A stretch of DNA of 64,000 nucleotides from Saccharomonospora marina XMU15. Its GTDB lineage: Bacteria; Actinomycetota; Actinomycetes; Mycobacteriales; Pseudonocardiaceae. The notes under the pieces were generated by a model. That model searched no databases and was not told the DNA's origin. It worked only from the letters and a program-made list of their open reading frames with translations. Positions 57,524-64,000 of this stretch are shown piece after piece. The stretch is from NCBI RefSeq assembly GCF_000244955.1, contig NZ_CM001439.1, forward strand, positions 4,583,234 through 4,647,233, written 5' to 3'. The position numbers and the translations under genes are program-made. Each line of letters begins with the position of its first letter. Within the stretch, counting starts at the first letter, position 1.

Positions 57524-58885
57524 TCAGCTCACGCCGGCGGTGGCCTGGGCCCACGCGCACATCAGCAGGCACACATCGTCGTCGTGGTCGCTGGAGCCGA
57601 GCATCTCCCGCAGCACGTACTCAGCACGCTGATCGAGTTCTTGCTGCTCACACCCGCGTACGGCCTGCACCAGCCTGGCCATACCGGCGTCGAGATCGCT
57701 GTTCCTTCGTTCGATCAGGCCGTCGGTGTAAAGCACAACAGCCGAGCCTGGCGACAACTTCCGCTCATGCTCGGGGATCGACGTACCAGGAAGCAAATGA
57801 ATGCCCAGCATGGGTGCGTGCGCCGCCTCCAGGTAGCCGATCCTTCCGGAGGCGTCCTGCAGCAGCGGCGGCGGATGCCCCGCGCTCGCCCAACGCATCA
57901 CCCCGGTGCCCGGTTCGATCTCCACGACAACGGCCGTGGCGAACAGCGACGTTTCCGAACCGCGCAACATCTCGTGCACCAGCCGCAACGACGTGGCGGG
58001 GCCGTGTCCCTCCAGGGCGTACGCCCGCAGCGCGTTCTGCAGCTTCCCCATCACCACGGCCGCGTCCACACCGTGACCGGTGACATCACCCACCGTGAGC
58101 ACCACGGTACCGTCGGGCCGCTCCACCGCGTCGTACCAGTCGCCGCCCACGTGGACCCCGCTTGTCGCGGAGAGGTAGCGGGCGACCAGCCCGAGATCCC
58201 GGTACGGGCCGAGCACGGGCAACATGGCCCGCTGCAACCGTTCGGCCAATTCGTGTTCCCGTTCGTACTCGTTGGCGTTTCGCAGTCCGGCGGCCGCTCG
58301 GTTGGCGACCCCCTGCGCGAGGCTGATGTCGTCGGTGGTGAACTCCGCGGACTCGCGGTGCAGATCGAACACACCGAGCACCCGCGGGCCCACCGTGAGT
58401 GGCACGCTGACCCTGTGCCTGCCCTCGCACTCCGGTCGTTGCGAGCGCACCGCCGTCACCGTGGTCGCGTCCGGTTCGAGGTCGGGATCGGCGGCACAGC
58501 TCAGCCGGTGATCGAGCGCTGTCCACACACAGATCCAGTCGGCGAATCCGTGCGACTGGAGCAATTCGGCGATCTCGTCCAGTAGCTGCGTGCGATCGAG
58601 CGAGGTCGTCGAGGCTCGACTGACCTTGTCGAGAAAGGCGGTGCGTTGCCGTTGCCTGTCGATCTCGGCGTGCAGTGCCAGCAGGCCGGCATTGGTCTGC
58701 TCCAGTTCCGACTGGTGCCAGCGCAGCTCCCGGTCACGCTCGTTGATCACGTCCACGAGCGCCCGCAACACCTCGCTCAGCTCGCCCGCCGAGGCCAACT
58801 CGGCTTCGACGGCCCGCCACGCGCCTTGTGACAGGTTCCTGTCACGCAGCAGTCTGCCGAGCTCGGCGCCCGGATCCTTCGTCAT
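57524..58885 (-). CDS. GAF-PP2C (SpoIIE/RsbU-type) serine phosphatase
   Basis: 453 residues. A coiled coil (~45-85) is followed by a GAF domain (~85-230, DKVSRASTTSLDRTQLLDEI onward) and a PP2C SpoIIE domain (~245-453; GGDWYDAVERPDGTVVLTVGDVTGHGVDAA, and HDDDVCLLM at the end, with the metal-binding Asp residues). Such phosphatases dephosphorylate anti-sigma antagonists of the STAS type. The ATG overlaps the upstream RsbT-phosphatase fusion gene by 4 bp. It is the last gene of the stressosome cassette. Confidence 0.92.
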   Translation of the reverse strand: MTKDPGAELGRLLRDRNLSQGAWRAVEAELASAGELSEVLRALVDVINERDRELRWHQSELEQTNAGLLALHAEIDRQRQRTAFLDKVSRASTTSLDRTQLLDEIAELLQSHGFADWICVWTALDHRLSCAADPDLEPDATTVTAVRSQRPECEGRHRVSVPLTVGPRVLGVFDLHRESAEFTTDDISLAQGVANRAAAGLRNANEYEREHELAERLQRAMLPVLGPYRDLGLVARYLSATSGVHVGGDWYDAVERPDGTVVLTVGDVTGHGVDAAVVMGKLQNALRAYALEGHGPATSLRLVHEMLRGSETSLFATAVVVEIEPGTGVMRWASAGHPPPLLQDASGRIGYLEAAHAPMLGIHLLPGTSIPEHERKLSPGSAVVLYTDGLIERRNSDLDAGMARLVQAVRGCEQQELDQRAEYVLREMLGSSDHDDDVCLLMCAWAQATAGVS

Positions 58886-59880
58886 GGCCCCGCACCTCCT
58901 GCCGCCACCAGCACGCACGCGTCGTCCCTGCGTCGCACGTGCCGCCCGAGAAGCCACCCGGCCACAGTAGCGGGGTCGCGGTCGAACGCACCGCTCAACT
59001 CCTCGTCGCCCCATCGTTCGGAGACACCATCGGTGTGCATGATCAGCCAGTTCCCGTCGGACCACGGGCGGGTCAGAGGTTGAACCCGGCTGCCCCGGCG
59101 CTGCCTCCTTCCCACGATCCCCGGCACCGACACCAGTGTCTCGTGATCACCCCGGGGCGAGAACAGCCGAACGGTGGTGTTGCCGACCCCACAGAACAGC
59201 ATTGTGGAGCGCGCCGGATGGAACTGCGCCACGGCCACCGTCGCACCGCGCCGAGCCGTACCGTCGGCATCCATCGCCGCGATGAGCTCGCTGGGTGACG
59301 CGGTCGGGTCGGCGCTGACGTGCGCCGTGGCTGCCGCACTCGCGACCGCCGCTTCCGGACCGTGCCCGAGGCCGTCACTGACCGCCACCGTCGTGATGCC
59401 GTCGCGCTCGGCCACTACCCAACTGTCCCCGCACACCGTCTCTCCCAGCGCCGTGAACATGGCGACCCCCGGCCGTACACCCAGCGGAGGCCGCAGTCCC
59501 ACCAACCAACGCGCCAGCACGACCGTGCCCTCACCGTAGCGGGAGAAGATGTCGAACTCGTCGGCCATGCGGCGCACGCCACCGAGGCCGATACCGAGCG
59601 TTCCGGAGGTGGAGTAGCCGTCGCGCATGCTGTCCTCGACATGCCGAAGGCCGGGGCCGCGATCGGTCGCGATGAGGTCGAAGGCCCCAGGCCGCCCGAT
59701 GGCCATCAGCAGTCCGTCCACCGCGTACTTCACCAGGTTGCCCGCAAGCTCGGTAGCCGCTATGGCAACTCGCTCCACGTCCCGTTCCGAGAGCCCCGCC
59801 TCCCGAGCGAGAACACCGGTCTGCTGGCGGGCCTGCCTGACATGCACCGGTTCGCGCACCGGCAGCGCCACACCGGTCAT
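58882..59880 (-). CDS. RsbT-like kinase domain fused to an RsbX-like PP2C phosphatase domain
   Basis: 332 residues. The N-terminal ~135 residues are a GHKL kinase domain (ATELAGNLVKYA as N-box, DRGPGLRHV as G1 box, GIGLGGVRRMADEFD as G2 box). The C-terminal ~190 residues are a SpoIIE/RsbX-like phosphatase (CGDSWVVAERDGITTVAVSDGLGHGPEAA; GVGNTTVRLF; HTDGVSERW; DDACVLV). The opposite activities in one chain suggest a self-contained switch. 4-bp overlaps with both flanking genes show tight coupling. Confidence 0.9.
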   Translation of the reverse strand: MTGVALPVREPVHVRQARQQTGVLAREAGLSERDVERVAIAATELAGNLVKYAVDGLLMAIGRPGAFDLIATDRGPGLRHVEDSMRDGYSTSGTLGIGLGGVRRMADEFDIFSRYGEGTVVLARWLVGLRPPLGVRPGVAMFTALGETVCGDSWVVAERDGITTVAVSDGLGHGPEAAVASAAATAHVSADPTASPSELIAAMDADGTARRGATVAVAQFHPARSTMLFCGVGNTTVRLFSPRGDHETLVSVPGIVGRRQRRGSRVQPLTRPWSDGNWLIMHTDGVSERWGDEELSGAFDRDPATVAGWLLGRHVRRRDDACVLVAAGGAGP

Positions 59881-60302
59881 CTCGGTGCCGCTCTACCCGT
59901 GTGGAAGCCCACGATGACCGTCGTGCCCTGCCCCGGCTCGGTCTTCAGCTCGAACTCGTCCGCCAACCGCCTCGCGCCGGTGAGACCCAGTCCGAGGCCG
60001 CCCGCGGTGCTGTAGCCGTCGGTGAGAGCGAGTTCGACGTCGGCGATGCCGGGTCCCTCGTCGCGGAACACCAGCCGCAGCGTGGCTCGGTGGGTGTCCT
60101 GCTCCAGCTCCACCTCGGCCGTACCGCCACCGCCGTGCTTGAGGGTGTTGCGGGCGAGTTCGCTGGCCGCCGTGACCAGCTTCGTCTGCTCCACCAGGGA
60201 GAAACCCACCGACACCGCGACCTCGCGAACCGCCTGCCGGATCTGCACGATGTCGACCTCGTCGCGGATGTGGACCTCGTGCACGGTGAGCAGACTCGTC
60301 AT
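59877..60302 (-). CDS. rsbT: RsbT-like switch protein kinase
   Basis: 141 residues with a complete GHKL fold: N-box SELARNTLKHGGGG, G1 box RDEGPGIADVE, G2 box GLGLGLTGARRLADEF. In stressosomes RsbT is held by RsbS/RsbR, phosphorylates them under stress, then leaves to activate an RsbU phosphatase. The ATG at 60302 overlaps the rsbS stop by 4 bp. Confidence 0.94.
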   Translation of the reverse strand: MTSLLTVHEVHIRDEVDIVQIRQAVREVAVSVGFSLVEQTKLVTAASELARNTLKHGGGGTAEVELEQDTHRATLRLVFRDEGPGIADVELALTDGYSTAGGLGLGLTGARRLADEFELKTEPGQGTTVIVGFHTGRAAPR

Positions 60303-60658
60303 CGCGGACCTGCGCTGTCCAGCAAGGACATGCCCGCGCTCACCGAGAGCGCGGTTCGCATGCCCGGCAGCGTCAGGCCCAGTTCGACGAGTGTGATGGC
60401 CACCTCCGGGCGCATTCCGACGACGACCGTCCTCGCGGCGAGGAGGTCGCACGCGCCCGCGATGTCGTGCAGTGTCCTGGCCAGAAACGAATCGACGATC
60501 TCCAGCCCGGAGATGTCGATCAGTACCCCCCGTGCGCCGGAGTCCGCCGCTCGCGCGGTCAGCTCCTCGTGCAGTCCGATCGCGTCCTGATCGGTCAGCT
60601 CGCCTCGGATCGTGGCGAGCAGAACGTCACCAAGGCCGACAACGGAGGTCGCGTTCAT
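60299..60658 (-). CDS. rsbS: stressosome scaffold protein RsbS (STAS domain)
   Basis: 119 residues, a single STAS domain. The site GLEIVDSFLARTL holds Ser57, matching the Ser that RsbT phosphorylates in Bacillus RsbS (IDSFIAKVL). The segment VVVGMRPEVAITLVELGLTL is also typical. It begins 5 bp after rsbR. The ATG at 60658 is chosen over longer in-frame starts that would lie inside rsbR. Confidence 0.94.
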   Translation of the reverse strand: MNATSVVGLGDVLLATIRGELTDQDAIGLHEELTARAADSGARGVLIDISGLEIVDSFLARTLHDIAGACDLLAARTVVVGMRPEVAITLVELGLTLPGMRTALSVSAGMSLLDSAGPR

Positions 60659-60663
60659 GACGG

Positions 60664-61521
60664 CTATCCCACCCCGCGCTCTGTGGCGGTGATGGACATG
60701 CCGATGCTTCGGAGCGCGTAGGCGAAGGCGTCGGCGAGCGTCGCACGGGTCGCGACCTCTCCGAGGTCGATCCCGAGCTGAACCATCGTCTGTGCGATCT
60801 GCGGGCGGATTCCGCTGATGACGCACTCCGCCCCCATCAGTCGCGCCGCCATGGCGGTCTTGAGCAGATGCTGGGCGACCAGTGTGTCGACGGCGGTCAC
60901 GCCGGTGATGTCCAGGATCGCGACGCGGGCCTGCTGAGCCACGATCTGCTGCAGCAGACTCTCCGTCGCCGCCTGGCTACGCATGCTGTCCAGCGTTCCG
61001 ATGAGCGGGATGGCGAGCACACCGTTCCACAGCTTTATCACCGGAGTCGACAGCTCGGCGAGCTGTTCCTGCTGGGCGAGGATCGTGTCGGCGCCTGCGG
61101 AGAGCTCGATCTCCAGCAGCGCGATCCGGAGCGTGTTCAGTGCGGTGGAAAGCGCCATCGCGCCGTGCTGAGCGATGTCGGCAGGCACATCCTGCTCTTC
61201 CCACAGCCGCAGCAGCGGCTCCTTCAGCAGCGTGACGTCGGGACGCTTGCTGCCCGAAGGGCCGCCCGCCGACCGCGACGCCAGCGAGCCGAGCACGGTG
61301 CGCACTGCGGCGAATCCCTCGGCCGAGGGGTCTTCCTCCGCTCCCGTGTCGATAACCTTACGCACCCCGGAAAGCAACGCCGCCGACTCCTCGGCGGCGT
61401 CGGCGGGATTGCGCGTGCCGAACAGCGGCGTCGCTGCCCATTCTCGCGCGATGCGCTCCTGGTTCTCGGTCAGGAACTCAGCCAAGCGGTCCCGAACTAC
61501 TTGGCCTGGGTCGAGGGTCAT
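60664..61521 (-). CDS. rsbR: stressosome sensor/scaffold protein RsbR
   Basis: 285 residues. The N-terminal ~155 residues are a helical sensor domain (non-heme globin-like by family). A linker helix (STPVIKLWNGVLAIPLIG) leads to the C-terminal STAS domain (~170-280). Thr213 in VDTLVAQHLL and Thr245 in IAQTMVQLG correspond to the two threonines phosphorylated by RsbT in RsbR. With RsbS it would build the pseudo-icosahedral stressosome. ATG after GGGAG; first gene of the cassette. Confidence 0.93.
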   Translation of the reverse strand: MTLDPGQVVRDRLAEFLTENQERIAREWAATPLFGTRNPADAAEESAALLSGVRKVIDTGAEEDPSAEGFAAVRTVLGSLASRSAGGPSGSKRPDVTLLKEPLLRLWEEQDVPADIAQHGAMALSTALNTLRIALLEIELSAGADTILAQQEQLAELSTPVIKLWNGVLAIPLIGTLDSMRSQAATESLLQQIVAQQARVAILDITGVTAVDTLVAQHLLKTAMAARLMGAECVISGIRPQIAQTMVQLGIDLGEVATRATLADAFAYALRSIGMSITATERGVG

Positions 61522-61672
61522 CCGAACTCCCGCATCGCAACGAACGCCGTCAGCGGCTCACGTACTGAAGATTTCCTAGCTCCCTGGCAAACTTAGGGCA
61601 CAAGACGGTGAACCTCCACCGGGGGTGCGGCCCCTGTTTCAACCGGCCCCAGTTCACGGGAGATGGCACACG

Positions 61673-62023
61673 ATGACAAACGGCGAGAATCCGGCACATC
61701 CGACAACCCCGACGGTCCGTGCCGAACTCGTCAGCGACGAAGGACGCATCACCCTGTCCGGAGAGGTCGATCACGGTGCGGCGCCACAGCTCGACGACGC
61801 GCTCGACCGGCTGCTCTCCGGAGGGGCCAAGCGGCTGGTGGTGGACTTCGCGAGGCTCTCCTTCTTCGACTCCGCCTGCATCAGCGCACTGGTGCGCGCG
61901 CACGCAGCCATCACCGACCGCGGCGGGACGATGAAGCTGGTCAACGTGGACCGATTCGCACACAGGGTGCTGCAGATCGCGGGGCTGCTGCCGCTGTTCG
62001 AGATCGAGCAGGCGAAGCGGTAG
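61673..62023 (+). CDS. STAS-domain anti-sigma factor antagonist
   Basis: 116 residues. A typical anti-anti-sigma STAS domain: LVSDEGRITLSGEVDHGAAPQLDDAL, RLVVDFARLSFFDSACISALV, with Ser in FFDSACIS as the likely phosphorylation site. Its place, divergent from rsbR across 150 bp, makes it a likely target of the RsbU-type phosphatase and the output of the cassette. ATG at 61673 after GGGAG. It converges on the SDR gene, leaving only 3 bp. Confidence 0.9.
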   Translation: MTNGENPAHPTTPTVRAELVSDEGRITLSGEVDHGAAPQLDDALDRLLSGGAKRLVVDFARLSFFDSACISALVRAHAAITDRGGTMKLVNVDRFAHRVLQIAGLLPLFEIEQAKR

Positions 62024-62026
62024 GCC

Positions 62027-63487
62027 TCAACCGTCGCCACGCTCCGCGGCGCCGGTGATGTTGCGGGCCATCCCCCCGAACACCACCGCGTGCAGCGGCG
62101 CGATGCTCTTCCAGTACAGGTGCCCCGCCAGGCCGTGCGGCTGGAACAGCGCACGCTGCCGGTACAGCGAGCCACCGGAGTCGGTAGGGATCACCGACAG
62201 CTCCAGCCAGGCCTGCCCGGGTAGTCGCATCTCGGCCCGCAACCGCAGAAACGTCGGACGCTCCAGCCGCTCCACCCGCCACCAGTCCAGCGCCTCGCCG
62301 ACCCGGAGCCGCCGGGGGTCACGCCTGCCCCTGCGCAGTCCGGCCCCGCCGACCAACCGGTCCAGCCAGCCGCGCACCGACCAGGCAGGCGGGAAGGAGT
62401 ACCAGCCCTGCTCGCCGCCGATCGACTCCACGATCCGCCACAACGTCTCCGGGTCCGCCGTGCTCCGCTGCTCGCGCGCGTCCTCGTACAGTGTCCCGCC
62501 TGCCCAGTCTGGGTCGGTCGGCAGCGGGCCGGAGGGGGCTCCGGGAGCCGCGGCGTCCGACCAGCGCGTCGGTACGTCGGCCCTACGGGTTCTCGCCAAC
62601 GCCATCTCCACGGCGTGGTCGAACCCGGTGAGTCCGCCCTCGGGGTCGGGAATGTAGCGCTCGACGGCGTGGTCGTGGCAGATCACCTCGTGCACGAGCG
62701 ACTCGATCAGTGGCACGGCGATACTGCGCGGCACCGGCGTGACCAGATTGACCCACTGCGCCGACAGCCACGGGGTCAGCACCGGTACCGGCACCACGAG
62801 GCGCCTGCGAAGCATCGCCACCCTGGCGTACCTGCGCATCATGTCCAGGTAGGTCAGCACGTCGGGGCCGCAGATGTCGAAAGCGCCGTTGAGTTGCCGC
62901 TCGATGGTCGCCGCTCGCACGAGGTAATGCAGCACGTCACCCACCGCGATCGGCTGGATGCGGTTGTGCACCCATCGTGGCGTGATCATGACGGGCAGGT
63001 TCTCGGTCAGGTAGCGCAGCATCTCGAAGCTGGCCGAGCCGGAGCCGATGATCACCGCGGCGCGCAGCACCACAGCGGGCACCGCCGAGTCGAGCAGGAT
63101 CCGGCCGACCTCGGCGCGCGAGCCGAGATGCGCGGAAAGCTCCCCGCTCTCCGGGGTGATACCGCCGAGGTAGACGATGCGCGACACCCCCGCCGTGGCG
63201 GCCGCGTTCGCGAGTATCTCCGCGGCACGCCGGTCGACTTCCACGAAGTCACGCTGGTGCAGTGAGTGCACGAGGTAGTAGGCGACATCCTGGCCTGCGA
63301 GCGCCGCGACCACGTCGCGCGGATTCGTCACGTCCCCACGCACGACCTCCACCCGGCCGTGCCAGTCGACACCGGCCAGCTTCTCCGGCGTTCTCGCCAC
63401 GGCACGGACCTGATGCCCCTCCGCCAGCAGCCAGGGCACCAGGCGCCCTCCGATGTATCCGGTGGCACCGAAGACGACGCATCGCAT
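62027..63487 (-). CDS. SDR-type NAD(P)-binding protein with DUF2867 domain
   Basis: 486 residues. N-terminal atypical SDR (VVFGATGYIGGRLVPWLL; VRGDVTNPRDV; VYLGGITP) followed, from ~residue 310, by a DUF2867 domain (RIVESIGGEQGWYSFP; GEALDWWRVERL; LVIPTDSGG-like SVIPTDSGGSLYRQRALFQPHGLAGHLYW). The C-terminal part resembles lipid-binding START-like folds. This fusion is common in actinobacteria with no defined reaction. Confidence 0.85.
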   Translation of the reverse strand: MRCVVFGATGYIGGRLVPWLLAEGHQVRAVARTPEKLAGVDWHGRVEVVRGDVTNPRDVVAALAGQDVAYYLVHSLHQRDFVEVDRRAAEILANAAATAGVSRIVYLGGITPESGELSAHLGSRAEVGRILLDSAVPAVVLRAAVIIGSGSASFEMLRYLTENLPVMITPRWVHNRIQPIAVGDVLHYLVRAATIERQLNGAFDICGPDVLTYLDMMRRYARVAMLRRRLVVPVPVLTPWLSAQWVNLVTPVPRSIAVPLIESLVHEVICHDHAVERYIPDPEGGLTGFDHAVEMALARTRRADVPTRWSDAAAPGAPSGPLPTDPDWAGGTLYEDAREQRSTADPETLWRIVESIGGEQGWYSFPPAWSVRGWLDRLVGGAGLRRGRRDPRRLRVGEALDWWRVERLERPTFLRLRAEMRLPGQAWLELSVIPTDSGGSLYRQRALFQPHGLAGHLYWKSIAPLHAVVFGGMARNITGAAERGDG

Positions 63488-63555
63488 CCCGCCATCGTCG
63501 CCCCACGCCCGGCGAGTTACTGGCCGTCACCGCGTGGACCAGCCGATCGGGCGAC

Positions 63556-64000
63556 TCAGTGCTCGATGCCGTCGCGGTCGGCCCATTCCAGCAGCGGCTC
63601 GATCGAATAGGCGACGTCGTCGATGCCGCTGTGCAGATCGCCGAGTTCGGCGAACCGTCGCGGCAGTGTCGCGATCGTGCACTCGCGAGGCTCCACGTCG
63701 GGCACCTCGTCCCACCGGATGGGTGTGGAGACGGTGGCCTCCGGCACTCCCCGCACCGAGTAGGCGCAGGCGATGGTGTGGTCGCGGGCGTTCTGGTTGT
63801 AGTCGACGAACAGCAGCGCCGGGTCGCGGTCCTTGCGCCACCACGCGGTGGTGACGTCCCTCGGCGCGCGGCGTTCGACCTCCATCGCGAAGGCGCGCGC
63901 GGCCCTGCGCACGTCGGAGAAGCCCCACCTCGGCTCGATGCGCACGTAGATGTGCAGCCCGTCACCGCCGGAGGTCTTGGGCCAGCCGACGATGCCCAGC
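63556..64000 (-). CDS. ligD: LigD polymerase domain protein, C-terminal part (cut by window edge)
   Basis: About 148 codons are visible. The sequence starts inside GIVGWPKTSGGDGLHIYVRI, the conserved primase-polymerase motif of LigD, and continues through AFAMEVERRAP, FVDYNQNARDHTIACAYSVR and VSTPIRWDEV to a stop at 63556. It ends right after the polymerase domain, so it is either a stand-alone LigD-Pol or the polymerase is the last domain. These enzymes fill gaps during non-homologous end joining with Ku; ku is not in the window. Confidence 0.9.
   Translation of the reverse strand, partial: LGIVGWPKTSGGDGLHIYVRIEPRWGFSDVRRAARAFAMEVERRAPRDVTTAWWRKDRDPALLFVDYNQNARDHTIACAYSVRGVPEATVSTPIRWDEVPDVEPRECTIATLPRRFAELGDLHSGIDDVAYSIEPLLEWADRDGIEH

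Overview
The window reads as a chromosomal segment of a high-GC actinobacterium, most likely of the family Pseudonocardiaceae (Amycolatopsis/Saccharomonospora-like). The reasons are uniformly GC-rich codons, frequent GTG/TTG starts, a mycothiol enzyme (Mca), an isoprenyl synthase of the Z-farnesyl/UppS type, and a gene order that, from memory, largely follows Mycobacterium tuberculosis Rv1074c-Rv1112 (fadA3, cbs, pra, metB, greA, Rv1081c, mca, DUF4307, YyaL, hemolysin III, Z-FPP synthase, phoH2, fum, glpX, xseB/xseA, lipid-droplet protein, ispH, DUF6542, ychF). No rRNA, tRNA, CRISPR array or insertion sequence was seen. Most of the window is therefore core chromosome with small insertions.

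Layout. 0-1.4 kb: the N-terminus of an alkane monooxygenase (cut by the window edge) and a sulfite-oxidase-like molybdoenzyme. 1.4-10.1 kb: ychF and a DNA-repair block (Ada-AlkA fusion, Ogt, SbcCD, RmuC). 10.4-19.5 kb: isoprenoid, exonuclease VII and central-carbon genes (DUF6542, ispH, lipid-droplet protein, xseA-orf-xseB, glpX, a ferredoxin reductase, fumC) and a K+ channel. 19.6-28.1 kb: TetR/EamA pair, ATP-dependent ligase, metallo-hydrolase, GuaB1, PhoH2, isoprenyl synthase, hemolysin III. 28.1-34.5 kb: a decayed dihydrofolate-reductase-family fragment, an L12-like membrane protein, an antitoxin-like protein, YyaL, and a TetR-controlled DrrAB-like exporter. 34.2-46.6 kb: mycothiol amidase, GreA, tyrosine catabolism (Lrp/Hpd), threonine deaminase, trans-sulfuration genes (metB, cbs), Pra and a thiolase. 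46.7-51.9 kb: a frameshifted LppU-like protein, a Bax-inhibitor-like protein, a two-domain fatty acyl-CoA reductase and a DivIVA-like coiled-coil protein.

52-57.5 kb looks like an accessory insertion downstream of an orphan anti-sigma factor (RsbW/UsfX type): a CGNR zinc-finger regulator faces a VOC protein, a PNPOx-fold flavoprotein, a 3Fe-4S ferredoxin and a ferredoxin reductase, with two tandem, widely spaced dyads between the divergent genes. This looks like a self-contained redox chain without a P450. 57.5-62.0 kb is a complete stressosome-type signalling cassette (RsbR, RsbS, RsbT, an RsbT-phosphatase fusion and a GAF-PP2C phosphatase) with a divergent STAS antagonist and no sigma factor gene next to it. 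The right edge holds a DUF2867 SDR protein and the C-terminal part of a LigD polymerase domain.

Neutral-lipid metabolism (AlkB, lipid-droplet protein, fatty acyl-CoA reductase, thiolase) and partner-switching stress signalling are the two recurring themes. Protein family calls come from reading motifs and from memory of families; no database search was run.
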